Assembly (NCBI GenBank): GCA_023614405.1
Contig: CM042690.1
Coordinates: 666,694,802-666,758,801 of the forward strand
Length of the DNA: 64,000 nucleotides
Direction of reading: 5' to 3'
Origin: Avena insularis
Taxonomy: Eukaryota; Streptophyta; Magnoliopsida; Poales; Poaceae
Of the stretch, positions 1 through 11,920 are shown in pieces; positions within the stretch are counted from its first letter, which is position 1; each line of letters opens with the position of its first letter. Both the position numbers and the translations under genes were made by a program. The notes under the pieces are model-generated. The model searched no databases, was not told where the DNA came from, and saw only the letters and a program-made list of their open reading frames with translations.

Positions 1-99
1 CAAGCAAAAGAATTACTCCATCAGCTTCAAATAAATAAATTTTTAGAGTTGGGCACAAATGTTATAAGTGTTGCTAAATTTCCATAATGCCCATCTCTT

Positions 100-960
100 T
101 TTCTACACAAGATGTTTCTTCCAAGAGTAAGCCATGCAAGCACAAGTCGGGGGGGGGGGGGGGCAAAGGCCGGATGCGTGGGGCCTGCTGGCCTGGCTTT
201 GAATAAAGGTGGCGGTCCTAGGGTTTCTCTCACGCAACGAGAAAGATCTACTGGATACATGCCCTCTTTGTTTTGGCCGGAGTGTCTAGTTCTGGAAGGC
301 TCCGTCGGCAAACTCCCATGGGCGCCTCATGCCTGGAGATTCCTGGATTGGAGGAGATTCGGTCAGGCGCACCCATGTTTCTTCTAGCTGTTTGGTTTCG
401 GAGAGAGCGTTGCGAAGCTATATTGTCCGTTACCATCATGAGATATGTCTTTGACAATCCATGGTGAACTCGGATGTCATGAAAGCCAGATATGAGGACT
501 ACGATGGTGGTTTGAGTCTTTGTGGAGATGATGGACATGCTTGGTGTTTTGGGACTCGCAGCAACGATCATTAGTGGGGGCGTTGTGGGGTGAAACCCCA
601 AGGTCTAGCATTCATTGGTTTTGCCTGGCAATGGCCTTGTAGAATACATTGTTTTGTGAGCGAGGGCTTTCTCCATAGTGAAAACCTAGGTTCTTTGGAT
701 CAGGCGGCGACTGTAATTGTGCGATGTTTCCTTCTTTTAGATGTCGCTTTTGGAGGGGTTGGACTTCTGGTGTTATTTTGGTGGTGTTAGTGTTGTTGCT
801 ACTAAGGATGTGATCATTGTAGCGGGACTTTTCATTTTTATAATTCTTGTTTCTTTTCCGGTTGTGTGTATCACTAATGTCAATAGGGAAAAGCGTTGTT
901 GTTGCAGAGACTGGGTGTAATTGGTATCTTCGCGATATTGATCAAATAGTTGTCTCTATG
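100..960 (+). mobile_element. LINE-like (non-LTR retrotransposon) 3' tail, degenerate
   Basis: No usable ORF is present. The end (about 850-950) has the wording of Triticeae LINE 3' untranslated tails: a GTTGTGTGTATCACTAATG block, then GTTGCAGAGACTGGGTGTAA, then a CGCGATATTGAT block just before the end. That resemblance comes from memory of such tails and was not searched. The part before 600 is GC-richer and cannot be assigned with certainty. It could equally be transcribed-gene-like debris. There is no poly-A tail and no target duplication that I can define. Confidence 0.45.
149..163 (+). repeat. G15 homopolymer run
   Basis: Fifteen consecutive G bases interrupt an otherwise ordinary stretch. 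A run this long is prone to replication slippage and to sequencing or assembly error, so its exact length should not be trusted. Confidence 0.9.
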
Positions 961-977
961 ACACCCCTTTCGATGCT

Positions 978-1391
978 ATCTATCCTCCTCGAAATAGGCT
1001 TTCACCCCGCTATATTAATATAGCAACCACAAGGTACATCTACGAGAACACTACTGGGGCAAACACAACACAAGCAAGCCCAAAAGAAAAGAAGAGAAAA
1101 AAGCCGACATCGGCGGTTTGATGACAACGAAGATGACCCGCAACCGCTGCGTCATCTGACGGTTTCCCACCACGATCCTAGCACTCTGGATCACCGCGTA
1201 CCAAACAACACCTCCAAGAAGGAAAATGACCATGACGCTGTTGTCCGGACTGATCCTAGGGTTACCCCCGGTATGCTCCAAGGAGTGGGGAAGAGGTATA
1301 CCTGACACCCTTCAGGAAGGAAGGGTGACACTCTCAAGCGTCACCGTGTCAGTGCCAAAAGGACAAGGATTTCTCCCAACCCCCAAAAAAC
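978..1391 (-). mobile_element. LINE-like 3' end, left part (split by Copia A)
   Basis: Read on the minus strand, this ends in a block matching the familiar grass tail in which a TTAATATAGC stretch is followed by GGGGTGAAAGCCT (about 985-1015). Upstream on that strand is a GGTAACCCTAGGATCAGTCC segment also typical of these elements. The right edge is cut at 1391 by Copia A, and the sequence resumes at 9981. No reverse transcriptase or endonuclease coding is left. Assignment is from remembered sequence style only. Confidence 0.45.
1387..1391. repeat. Target-site duplication of Copia A (AAAAC, left copy)
   Basis: AAAAC lies directly before the 5' LTR. The identical AAAAC at 9976-9980 follows the 3' LTR. 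A perfect 5-bp pair is the integrase footprint expected of a copia element and fixes the element's limits. Confidence 0.93.
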
Positions 1392-3090
1392 TATTGGACA
1401 TATGCCCAAGAGGCAATAATAAAAGTGGTTATTATTATATCTTTGTGTTTATGATGAAAGTTTACATCCATGCTATAATTGTATTATGAGGAAACACTAA
1501 TACTTGTGTGTTTTGTAAACATAAAAGAGTCCCTAGTAAGCCTCTTGTTGAACTAGCTTGTTGATTGATTGATGATCATGGTTTCCTGATCATGGACATT
1601 GGATGTGATTAATAACAAGGTTATATCATTAGGATAATGATGTGATGGACACACACCCATAGTAAGCGTAGCATAAGATCAAGTCATTAAGTTCAGACAT
1701 TGTAAGCTTTGAAATACATAGTAACCTAATCCTTCGACCATGAGGTTATGTTAATCACCATCACCGGATGGGTACTTTGATGACATCAAACGCCGCTTCG
1801 TAACTGGGCGGTTATAAAGGTGTCATTTGGTATTCTGAAAGTATGTGTTGAAGCGCATAGACGAAGATTGGGATTTGTCCATCCATATGACGGATAGATA
1901 TAATCTAGGCCCTCTCGGTGGAATGTCATCTAGATAGCTTGCAAGCATGTGACTGGGTCACAAGGGATGACATAACATGGAACGAGTAAAGAGTACTTAT
2001 CAGTAACGAGGAAGAACTAGGTATGAAGACTGATGATCAAACCTCGGATAAGTAGAATATCGCGTGACAAAGGGAATTGGTTTCGTATGTTAAATGGTTC
2101 TATCGATCACGAAGTAATCGTTGAGTATGTGGGAGCCGTTATGGATCTCCAGATCCCGCTGATGGTTATTGATCGGAGAGGTGTCTTCATCATGTCTGCA
2201 TATTCACGAACCATAGGGTGACACACTTAAGGTTCGAAGTTGTTTTAAGTAGATATGGAATTTACGTTGGAGACCGAATGTTGTTCGGAGTCTCGGAATG
2301 GATCCGGGACATCACGAGGAGATCCGGAATGGTCCGGAGAATAAGATTCATATATTGGGGATCATTTTCTAAGTTGGGAAATGTTCCGGAGTGTTTGTAT
2401 GGAGATTCTAGAAGGTTTCGGAATGTTCTGGAAGGTTCTAGAGGATTTTTTGGAGTTTACTTGAAAACCAAGAAAGGGATCAAGGGAGTCCAAGTGGGGC
2501 AATACATGGATTCGTGGGGGAGGAGGACTCCTCCCCCTAACCTGTCGGCCCAAGGAGGAGGGGAGTCCTACTAGGACTCCCCCTCCCCAGGCGCGCCTCC
2601 CTCCTTTAAATAGAAGGGAGGGGGCGCCCCCTCTTGCTCCTCCTCTCATAACAACCAATCTCAACCGCCTCTCTCCTCCACCTTTCTTCTGCACAGGCAT
2701 AGGCGAAGCCCTGCAGAATTCTCATCTCCACCACCACCACCACCACGCCGTCGTGCTGCTGGGATTCCGTGGAGAAGATCTACTACCTCCGCTTTCATTG
2801 AACGGGGAGAGGAAGGTCTGCTTCGACTCCGCACGTGTGACCGTCTGTGGAAGCGCTGTCGGAACGTGGCGCCGGAAGGATCGTCCACACGATCTTGAGA
2901 TCGGCAAGTGATCGACTACATCATCCACGAGATCTAATCTCGTAACGCTTTCGGTTCTACGAGGGTTAGTACCGATCTATCTCGTTGCTCATGTCTAATA
3001 GATTAGATCTTGGCTTCTGTCTAGATTAGATCTGGGTTTTGTTCGTTCTTGCGGTAGAAATTTTTTGTTTTCCATGCTACGAACCCATCA
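1392..3090 (+). repeat. Copia A 5' LTR
   Basis: 1699 bp. It begins TATTGGACATATGCCC, where the 3' LTR has TGTTGGAGATATGCCC, so the terminal TG has mutated to TA. It ends CCCATCA one base before the primer site. A TATA-like box lies at 2605-2613. Short ORFs inside it are by-products of GC-rich U3/R sequence and are not genes. Confidence 0.95.
2605..2613 (+). promoter_or_regulatory. TATA-like box of Copia A 5' LTR
   Basis: TTTAAATAG follows a C/G-rich stretch in the LTR. The same box recurs in the 3' LTR and in both LTRs of Copia B. It would place the U3/R boundary about 25-35 bases downstream. Function is inferred from position and conservation. Confidence 0.6.
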
Positions 3091-3091
3091 G

Positions 3092-3104
3092 TGGTATCAG
3101 AGCC
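3092..3104 (+). other. Primer-binding site, initiator Met-tRNA type (Copia A)
   Basis: TGGTATCAGAGCC begins one base after the 5' LTR end. It is complementary to the 3' end of plant initiator Met-tRNA, the usual minus-strand primer of copia elements. It fixes the element's plus orientation. Confidence 0.95.
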
Positions 3105-4296
3105 TTGTCTATGCATAGATCTGTTGCACGAGTAGAACACAATGAGGTTGTGGGCGTTGGTGCTCGTGTCGTCTTTTGCTATGTGTGTACTTTGCATCTT
3201 GCGGTATGGTGGGATGAAGCGGCTCAGGATAACATTACATGTCATCGTACATGATACTTGCTCCACGCTTGACGTGCAACTCGTTTTGCACAAGTGGCTT
3301 TGCGGGTGTCTATCTCTCCCATCATAGTATAGATCAAATCTACACTTTGCACTTGATAGCACTTGTATCAACGTTGTGGTTCAGTTTCGTAGGTAAGATC
3401 CGTTCTTAGTCGAAAGCCCCAAGCCACGTAAAACTTGCAAAGAAAATTAGAGGCGTCTAACTTGTTTTTGCAGGGGTTTTGTGATGTTATATGGCCTACA
3501 TGTGATTGTGATTGTATTTGATGTATGCAATGATCCTTGTTGTAATATGGCAACCGGCAAGAGCCTAATGGTTGTCTTTAATTCTGTTAAGACTTGCATG
3601 TCTATTCATCTTGTAATAACTTTGTTCCAAGTAGTTGTAATAGTTGCTAGTGATGATGGACAACCATGAAGCGGCGCCACGGACCTTGACGCAATGCTGG
3701 TGATGATGGAGATCATGTCCGTGCTTTGGAAATGGAGATCGAAGGCATAAGAAGAAAGGTCCATATCATATCACACTAATTATGAATTGCCTGTGATGTT
3801 AATCCTTTATGCATCTTGTATTGCTTAGATCGTGACGGTAGCATTATAAGATGATCCCTCTCACTAAATATCAAGTAATAAAGTGTTCGTCCTTAGTTGG
3901 CACCGCTAAGACTAATGCTTGAAGCATCTCGTGATGATCGGGTGTGATAGACTCTACGTGTGCATACAACGGGTGCAAGCCAGATTTGCACATGCGGAAA
4001 CTAAGGTTAATCTTGACGAGCCTAGCATGTACAAACATGGTCTCGGAACACGGAATACCGAAAGGTAGAGCATGAGTCATATGATTGATATGATGAACAT
4101 GAAGATTGTTCACCGATGAAGCTACATCATCTCACGTGATGATCGGACTTGGTGTAGTGGATTTGGTTCGTGTAATCACTAAAACAACTGCGAGGGATGT
4201 TGTTTTGAGTGGGAGTTCACCTAGTTGATTTAAGAATTAAATTTGAACACTATTTATCATAAACTTAGTCTAAACTACTTGCATTTGTTGTAGATT
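3105..4296 (+). other. Untranslated leader of Copia A
   Basis: 1.2 kb between primer site and gag start with no ORF of note. Related leaders occur in Copia B (57807-59004, minus strand) and Copia C3 (40822-41866), for example around the GTGATGATCGG blocks. By family knowledge it should contain packaging and dimerisation signals. None can be pinpointed by eye. Confidence 0.8.
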
Positions 4297-6075
4297 ATGG
4301 CAAACGTTTCCATCAATTTCAATGCGTTCCTAGAGAAAGAAAAGCTTAAGAACAATGGAAGCAATTTCACGGTCTGGTTCCGTGGACTGAAGATCGTCCT
4401 CAGGGCTGGTCAGTTGACCTATGTGCTCGAAGCACCGCTAGGTGACCCACCTGCAGAAGATGCCACCGATGACGTAAAGAATGTTTATGCCACTCGGAAA
4501 CATCACTACTCAACAGTTCAGTGTGCCATCCTGTACGGTTTAGAATCGGAGCTTCAAAAGCGTTTTGAGCACCATGACCCGTTTGAAATCATTAAGGAGC
4601 TCAAACTCATTTTTGAGACTCGCGCGGCCATGGAAAGCTATGAAGCTTCCGAGAAGTTCTTTAACTGCAAGATGGAAGAGGGTAGCTCCGTTAGCGAGCA
4701 CGTGCTCACCATGTCTGGGCACACAAACAAACTCCGAGAGTTGGGGATACTGATTCCTAATGAATTGGGGATTCACCATGTCCTCCAATCACTGCCACCA
4801 AGTTACAAGAACTTTATGATGAACTACAATATGCACTGCATGAACAAGACGTTGCCTGAACTATCGTCCATGCTGAAACCTGCTGAAGTGGAGATCATGA
4901 AGGAGCACCAAGTGTTGATGGTCAATAAGACCACCAATTTCAAGAAACGGGGCTTGCCTAAGAACAAGGGCAACTTCAAGAAGGACGGCAAGAAAGCTGC
5001 CGCACCTGCTAAGAAGCCCAAGGCTGGTCCTAAACCTGAAACTGAGTGCTTCTACTGCAAGGGTGCTGGTCACTGGAAGCGTAACTGCCCCAAATACCTG
5101 GCGGATCTGAAGAACGGCAACATCAAGAAGAAAGGTATATTCGATATACATGTTATAGATGTGTATCTTACTAGTAATCGTAGTAGTACCTGGGTATTTG
5201 ATACTGGTCCGGTTGCTCATATTTGTAACTCGAAACAGGAGCTGCGGAATAAACGAAGACTGGCGAGAGACGAGGTGACGATGTGCGTTGGAAATGGCTC
5301 CAAGGTTGATGTGATCGCCGTCGGCACGCTCCCTCTGCATCTACCATCGAGATTAGTTTTAAATTTAAATAATTGTTATTTGGTGCCTGTGCTAAGCATG
5401 AACATTATATCTGGATCTTGTTTATTGCGAGACGGTTACTCTTTTAAGTCTGAGAATAAAGGTTGTTCGATTTATATGAGTAATATCTTTTATGGTTATG
5501 CACCTGAGATAAATGGTTTATTCTTATTGAATCTCGATAGTAGTGATACACATGTTCACAACATAGATGCTAAACGAATAAAATTGAATGATAATTCTAC
5601 ATACATGTGGCACTGTCGTCTTGGTCACATTGGAGTGAAGCGTATGAAGAAACTCCATTCTGATGGACTTCTTGAATCACTTGATTTTGAATCACTTGAA
5701 AGATGCGAAGCATGTCTAATGGGAAAAATGACTAAGACTCCATTTTCTGGAATAATGGAGCGAGCTACGGATTTATTGGAAAAAATACATACCGATGTGT
5801 GCGGTCCAATGAGTGTAGCATCGCGTGGTGGATATCGTTATGTTCTCACTTTCACGGATGACTTGAGTAGATATGGCTATGTCTACTTTATGAAACATAA
5901 ATCCGAAACTTTCGAGAAGTTTAAGGAATTTCAAAGTGAAGTGGAAAATCATCGTAACAAGAAGATTAAGTTTCTGCGTTCTGACCGCGGAGGTGAATAT
6001 CTGAGTTATGAGTTTGGCATGCATTTAAAGAAATGTGGAATACTTTCACAGTTGACACCGCCGAGAACACCATAG
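4297..6075 (+). pseudogene. Copia A gag-protease-integrase segment, ends at nonsense codon
   Basis: 592 codons from the first ATG after the leader. Gag occupies roughly residues 1-245 and is followed by a CCHC zinc knuckle at about 251 (CFYCKGAGHWKRNC, complete). The aspartic protease active site is near residue 302 and reads DTGP, where Copia B and C3 read DTGS. The pre-integrase HHCC region starts near 439 (HCRLGH ... CEACLMG), and the integrase core begins with the first catalytic Asp near 500 (HTD). A second acidic motif, RSDRGGEY, is present. The frame stops at TAG 6073-6075, where C3 and B have a CAG or CAA glutamine codon. The protein would form virus-like particles, process itself and insert cDNA. 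The altered protease triad and the stop argue it is dead. Confidence 0.93.
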
Positions 6076-6465
6076 CGTAATGGTGTGTCCGAACGTCGTA
6101 ATCGAACTCTCTTAGATATGGTTCGGTCTATGATGTCTCTTACAGATTTACCGTTATCATTTTGGGGCTATGCATTAGAGATAGCCGTATTCACTTTAAA
6201 TAGGGCATCATCTAAATCCGTTGAAACGACACCGTACGAATTGTGGTTTGGAAAGAAACCTAAGTTGTCGTTCCTTAACGTTTGGGGTTCCGAAGCATAT
6301 GTAAAGAAGTTACAGCCTGATAAGCTTGAACCCAAAGCGGAGAAATGCGTCTTCATAGGATACCCTAAAGAAACAATTGGTATACCTTCTATCATAGATC
6401 CGAAGGCAAAGTTTTCGTTGCTAAGAATGGATCCTTTACGGAAGAATTTCTCTCGAAAGAAGTGA
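6076..6465 (+). pseudogene. Copia A integrase C-terminal part after the stop
   Basis: Continues in the same frame as 4297-6075. It carries the third catalytic acid in the NGVSERRN context and the LSFWGYALE and PYELWFGKKP blocks characteristic of copia integrase. A missing G near 6381, by comparison with C3 (GGGTATACC against GGTATACC), shifts the frame, so the last 30 or so residues of the open stretch are out of frame. The true frame goes on for about 70 codons to a TGA near 6597. The linker between integrase and RT (6470-6719) has further indels. Confidence 0.85.
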
Positions 6466-6719
6466 TGGAAGGAAAGTAGAACTCGTCGAGGTTTTTGAAC
6501 CTTCTTTCGGAGATGTGTGTAGCGCAGCACCGGAAGATGTTTACGTGCACTTTGCACCAAGCGGAGAGGAAGCTAATGATGATGATCATGAAACTTGAGC
6601 GAAGTTACTCTTGAACCTCGCAGGTCAACGAGGGTCCGTACCACTCCCGAGTGGTATGACTACGCCTTGAACGTCATGTTAGTGGACAACAACGATGACC
6701 TGCGACGTATGAAGAAGCT

Positions 6720-7667
6720 ATGGTGAGCCCAGATTCTGACAAATGGCTAGAAGCCATGAAATCTGAAATGGGATCCATGTACGAAAACCAAGTATGGACT
6801 TTGGTGGACTTACCGGATGGCCGTAAGGCTATTGAGAATAAATGGATTTTCAAAAGAAAAACATATGTTGATGGTAATGTTATCGTCTATAAAGCTCGAC
6901 TTGTCGCGAAAGGGTTCCGACAATTTCAAGGAGTTGACTACGATGAGACTTTCTCACCAGTAGCGAAGCTAAAGTCTGTGAGGATTATGTTAGCAATCGC
7001 TGCATATTTCGATTATGAAATTTGGCAGATGGATGTCAAAACGGCGTTCCTTAATGGTGACATTGAGGAAGAGTTGTATATGGTACAACCCAAGGGTTTT
7101 GTCGATCCTAAAGATGCTGACAAGGTATGCAAACTTCAGCGCTCCATTTATGGACTGAAGCAAGCATCCTGGAGTTGGAATCAACGTTTTGATAAAGTAA
7201 TCAAAAACTTTGGATTTATACAAACTTATGGAGAAGCTTGTATTTACAATAAAGTGAGTGGGAGCTCTGTAGCATTCCTAATACTATATGTAGATGACAT
7301 ATTGTTGATTGGGAATGATATAGAACTTCTTAATAGCGTCAAAACCTATTTGAATAATAGTTTTTCGATGAAGGATCTTGGCGAAGCGGCATATATTCTA
7401 GGCATCAAGATTTATAGAGATAGATCAAGACACCTAATAGCGCTTTCACAAAGTACATACTTAGACAAAGTTCTAAAGAAGTTTAGAATGGAAGAGAGCA
7501 AGAAAGGGTTCGTGCCCATGTTGTCAGGTAAGACCTTGAGTAAAACTCAAAGTCCGGCTACGGCAGAAGATAGAGAAAAGATGAATAAAATTCCCTATGC
7601 CTCGGCCATAGGTTCTATCATGTATGCCATGCTGTGTACAAGACCGGATATAGCACATCTTTATTAG
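6720..7667 (+). pseudogene. Copia A reverse transcriptase
   Basis: 315 codons of copia reverse transcriptase. Visible blocks are WLEAMKSEM at the start, KARLVAKGFRQ, the first catalytic Asp region QMDVKTAFLNGD, SIYGLKQA, and the catalytic YVDD at 7287-7298. KDLGEAAYILGI and RPDIAH mark the C-terminal connection. The first ATG is simply the first in frame: homologous sequence (DPATYEEA) starts before it in a shifted frame. A one-base insertion near 7660 ends the ORF at 7667, just before the RNase H part. The enzyme would copy element RNA into cDNA in the cytoplasmic particle. Confidence 0.93.
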
Positions 7668-7668
7668 T

Positions 7669-8271
7669 TTGACTAGCAGATATCAAAGTGATCCTGGAAT
7701 GGAACACTGGACAGCGGTCAAGAATATCCTAAAGTACCTGAATAGGACTAAGGATATAGTTCTTTCTTATGGAGGTGATGAACAGCTTGTTGTAAATGGT
7801 TACACTAATGCTAGTTGGAACACCGATCCAGATGACTCAAAGTCACAGTCTGGATACGTATTTATTTTGAATGGTGCTGCAGTGAGATGGAGGAGTGCCA
7901 AGCAGAGCGTTGTGGCGAAATCTTTAATTGAATCGGAATACATAGCTGCTTCGGAGGCTGCACAAGAAGCCATATGGATGAAGGAGTTCATTACTGAACT
8001 TGGTGTGATTCCCAGTGCGTTGGACCCGATGGCCATCTACTGTGACAACACAGGTGCCATAGCTAATGCACAGGAGCCAAGGTCACATAGCAAGCTGAAG
8101 CACATCAAGCTACGGTTCCATGCTATTCGCGAGTATGTCCAAGATGGTGACATAAAGATTTGCAAAGTACACACTGATCTGAATGTAGCAGATCCGCTGA
8201 CTAAACCTCTCCCTAGAGCAAAGCATGACCAACACCAGAACGCCATGGGTATTCGGTATATTACCATGTAA
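7669..8271 (+). pseudogene. Copia A RNase H
   Basis: 200 codons covering the RT-RNase H connection and RNase H. Blocks seen are SQSGYVFILNG, the IESEYIAASEAAQEAIW helix with its catalytic Glu, the IYCDNTGAI motif with a catalytic Asp, and VADPLTKPLP near the C-terminus. It ends TAA 8269-8271, 33 bases before the 3' LTR. It is separated from the RT only by the one-base frameshift near 7660, so it is the C-terminal part of the same polyprotein. Confidence 0.92.
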
Positions 8272-8293
8272 TCTAGATTATTGACTCTAGTGC

Positions 8294-8304
8294 AAGTGGG
8301 AGAC
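8294..8304 (+). other. Polypurine tract of Copia A
   Basis: AAGTGGGAGAC lies directly before the 3' LTR and is the plus-strand primer site. The same tract is found in C3 at 44701-44711 and, in reverse, in B at 53823-53833. Confidence 0.9.
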
Positions 8305-9975
8305 TGTTGGAGATATGCCCAAGAGGCAATAATAAAAGTGGTTATTATTATATCTTTGTGTTTATGATGAAAGTTTACATCCCATGCTATAATTGTATTA
8401 TTAGGAAACACTAATACTTGTGTGTTTTGTAAACATAAAAGAGTCCCTAGTAAGCCTCTTGTTGAACTAGCTTGTTGATTGATTGATGATCATGGTTTCC
8501 TGATCATGGACATTGGATGTCACTAAAAACAAGGTTATATCATTAGGAGAATGATGTGATGGACACACACCCATAGTAAGCATAACATAAGATCAAGTCA
8601 TTAAGTTCGTATTGCTGTAAGCTTTGAAATACATAGTAACCTAATCCTTCGACCATGAGGTTATGTTAATCACCATCACCGGATGGGTACTTTGATGACA
8701 TCAAACGCCGCTCAGAATGGCGGTTATAAAGGTGTCATTGGGTATTCTGAAAGTATGTGTTGAAGCGCATAGACTAAGATTGGGATTTGTCCATCCATAT
8801 GACAGATAGATATACTCTGGGCCCTCTCGGTGGAATGTCATCTAGATAGCTTGCAAGCATGTGACTGGGTCACAAGGGATGACATAACATGGAATGAGTA
8901 AAGAGTACTTATCGATGTGAGGAAGAACTAGGTATGAAGATACTGACGATCAAACCTCGGATAAGTAGAATATCGCGTGACAAAGGGAATTGGTTTCGTA
9001 TGTTAAATGGTTCTATCGATCACGAAGTAATCATTGAGTATGTGGGAGCCGTTATGGATCTCGGATCCGCTGATCGTTATTGATCGGAGAGGTGTCTTCA
9101 TCATGTCTGCATATTCACGAACCGTAGGGTGACACACTTAAGGTTCAAAGTTGTTTTAAGTAGATATGGAATTTGCGTTGGAGACCGAATGTTGTTCGGA
9201 GTCTCGGAATGGATCCGGGACATCACGAGGAGATCCAGAATGGTCCGTAGAATAAGATTCATATATTGGGGATCATTTTCTAAGTGGGGAAATGTTCCGC
9301 AGTGTTTGTATGGAGATTCTAGAAGGTTTTAGAATGTTCTGGAAGGTTCTAGAGGATTTCTTGGAGTTTACTTGAAAACCAAGAAAGGGATCAAGGGAGT
9401 CCAAGTGGGGCAATACACGGATTCGTGGGGAGGAGGACTCCTCCCCAACCCGCCGACCCAGGAGGAGGGAGTCCTACTAGGACTACCCCTCCCCTAGCGC
9501 GCCTCCCTCCTTTAAATAGAAGGGAGGGGGCGCCCCCTCTTGCTACTCCTCTCATAACAACCAATCTCAGCCGCCTCTCTCCTCCTCCTTTCTTACGCAG
9601 GCATAGGCGAAGCCTGCAGAATTCTCATCTCCACCACCACCACGCCGTCGTCTGCTGGGATTCCGCGGAGAAGATCTACTACCTCCGCTGCTCATGGAAC
9701 AGGAGAGGAAGGTCTGTTCGACTCAGCGTGTGACCGTCTGAAGCGCTGCGGAGCAGCGGCCGAAGGATCGTCCACACGATCTTGAGATCGACAAGTGATC
9801 GACTATATCATCCACGAGATCTAATCTCGTGCGCTTTCAGTTCTCTGAGGTTAGTACCGATCTATCTCGTTGCTCATGTCTAATAGATTAGATCTTGGCT
9901 TCTGTCTAGATTAGATCTGGGTTTTGTTCGTTCTTGCGGTAGCAATTTTTTGTTTTCCATGCTATGAACCCATCA
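8305..9975 (+). repeat. Copia A 3' LTR
   Basis: 1671 bp. It begins TGTTGGAGATATGCCC and ends CCCATCA, and aligns end to end with 1392-3090 with scattered substitutions and small gaps. AAAAC follows at 9976-9980. Confidence 0.95.
9511..9519 (+). promoter_or_regulatory. TATA-like box of Copia A 3' LTR
   Basis: TTTAAATAG in the same place as in the 5' LTR. Any read-out transcript would run toward the LINE remnant and G1. Confidence 0.55.
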
Positions 9976-9980
9976 AAAAC

Positions 9981-10451
9981 CACATACCGGACAATTCGTA
10001 GCGCTCCACCAATCTCGCCAGCCACCAACATACGCGTTCTGAAAGTCAACATCGTCGTCTCACCATGGTAAATGTTGCGAGGTCGGCCGACCCAAGACGA
10101 AACAGACGTAGACATGGACAGGTAGTGTCACAACCACGCGGGAGGGACCAACCTCCACCACCAAAGACGGTAGCTGACCGGACACCATGACAAGACCACA
10201 CCAGGCCATTGGAGCCGAAGGGTGGCAATAGCACCACCACCTGGAGGGCGTCCTCCACTGCCACCGGCGGGTTCCGTCCAGACGCGGCAGCCGGGACAAA
10301 CCAGGACACATAGGCCCGGCCGGGCCTCAGAGGGCTCCTAAAGTCCCGGTCCCAACGATGCAACATGTAGGACAGCACCACCGCAACCCTCTTGTTCGTC
10401 CACATCGACTCGGTCGGACCACGACAGGTCCACGAAGCTCCTGTCGCCACG
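9981..10451 (-). mobile_element. LINE-like fragment, right part (continuation of 978-1391)
   Basis: After the right AAAAC copy the interrupted sequence continues. It is GC-rich and open for 134 codons on the minus strand (10450-10046), but that translation shows no LINE ORF2 motif and I do not call it a gene. The right edge is the start of G1 at 10452. Confidence 0.4.
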
Positions 10452-11910
10452 TGATAGCTGTGAGATTTGAAACATTTTTGATGGATTTTATTGATGATTT
10501 TCTCCCGGATTTGATCGTTTTCTAGATTTATCTAACGCTAATACTTCGGTAGCAAAGAAAACTTGGTTTTTAATGTGTGTTTCAGGTTCTGAATGTCAAC
10601 AGAAGGTTTTAACTAGAGAAACACAATATTCTAGAGAAAACAAGCAAGTCTCTCTTTGGAAGCACTTGAGGGGAGCATACAGAGGCTTTAACGAGCAACT
10701 ATACGGCGGGAATATTTCTCCGGACGTATAGTTCCGACCGTATAGTTGCCGCCGCCTCTGTCTCGTCAAAAGGGACAACTTCTGTGAAGGGACCAGGAGC
10801 GAAAACACAACACATGAGCCGCCATACCATCCAGAAGGGAGAAAGAGGAGATCCGGAGAACAAGGGAGAGACGTTCTTCATCTCTCACCACAATCTTCGA
10901 CCTCCTAGCCAATACACCCCCATAGCCACTACTTGTACTAGAGAGAGAGAGGGATCTTCACCTTGCAAGACTAGGGTTTGAGATTGTTTCTTCCCATCTT
11001 GAATTGTGTTGGATATTTTTTGATTCTTATTGTGGATCTTCACGGTAACATAAAGATGAATTCCCTTTATTTAATTATATCGATGATCCATTCTTCTCTC
11101 ATGTGTGAGTAAGTCCCTTAGGCATGGGAGATGTAGGGGATTGGTGAGATGTGATGTGCCTTCATATATTTTCCATTAGTTTGTCATTGATGCTAATTAC
11201 TATATTATGTGTGCTTGACTATCTGTGGGATGTCTAATGCTTGTTTTCGAATTTAGGGCCTAGACAACATGATGCTTTGTTCTACATAGATAAGACCTTG
11301 TTCGCTAGCAGACCGGCGACCCCCGGGTGACACGGGGATATCAATGGAAAACTAGTAGACTCGAGGATAATGAGAAACCACTATGCTTATTGCATTAGTC
11401 TGATCCAAGGAGCTTAATCTCTAAGCAACTTGAAGGGTCTTAATCGTCTAGTGTCTGACCATGGTTTTGGTAACAGGCTAGTAGGACTATTGAAGTTAGG
11501 ATGAAATCTACCAAGAGGAGCTCCGGATAATTATGGGTTACTCGCCTACACATATATTTATAAGATTATAATTGTTATATTTATCATTCATCCACCTGGC
11601 ACAGTCACTATCACCATGAACTGAATCTCCCCGCGTCTTATTTTTCCATCTAAAGAAAACAACAAACAACTAAGTCGCTCTTTACTTTTATGCTTTATAT
11701 TTCTGAAGTTTACATTTTAGTTCTATTTAAAATATTTCTCATTTACTCAAAACCCCACTATTACTTCAACACTAGTAGTCAATTCACTCGAAGACCTGTG
11801 AGAACTTCGGGTGTGATAGAGACTTCACCCATAAACCTTTGGGCTTCCTGTGGGATCGATATCTATACTTCGAAACTAGCTACAAATGATCTGTGCACTT
11901 TTAGACATCA
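10452..11910 (+). repeat. Gypsy G1 5' LTR
   Basis: 1459 bp. It begins TGATAGCTGTGAGATT and ends TTAGACATCA, giving terminal TGAT...ATCA. It matches the partial 3' LTR at 51456-52129. It contains a CTATACGG...CCGTATAG block (about 10695-10755) related to the internal tandem array at 47824-48400. The ORF at 11690-11950 crosses the LTR end and is not a gene. Confidence 0.9.
10695..10755 (+). repeat. CTATACGG / CCGTATAG inverted-repeat block in G1 LTR
   Basis: The block starts with GAGCAACTATACGGCGGG and ends CCGTATAGTTGCC, with a second TATAG half-site between. It is the LTR version of the unit repeated at 47824-48400. A decayed version is at 51695-51750 and another relative at 61690-61760. Confidence 0.8.
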
Positions 11911-11920
11911 AGCTATTTTC

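Larger units (their letters stand above)
1392..9975 (+). mobile_element. Copia A: BARE/Angela-type LTR retrotransposon, complete but inactive
   Basis: The element is 8584 bp long: 5' LTR 1392-3090, primer site, leader, gag-pol 4297-8271, polypurine tract and 3' LTR 8305-9975, with a perfect AAAAC duplication. Domain order is gag, protease, integrase, reverse transcriptase, RNase H, which is the copia order. It sits in a LINE-like remnant. Several nonsense and frameshift mutations in pol make it non-autonomous now. It belongs to the same family as Copia B (52130-60700): the encoded proteins agree over long stretches with scattered substitutions. Confidence 0.95.

Noticed and set aside
10046..10450. 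134-codon minus-strand ORF
   Set aside because: GC-rich sequence next to a LINE tail, no domain or motif. Probably open by composition.
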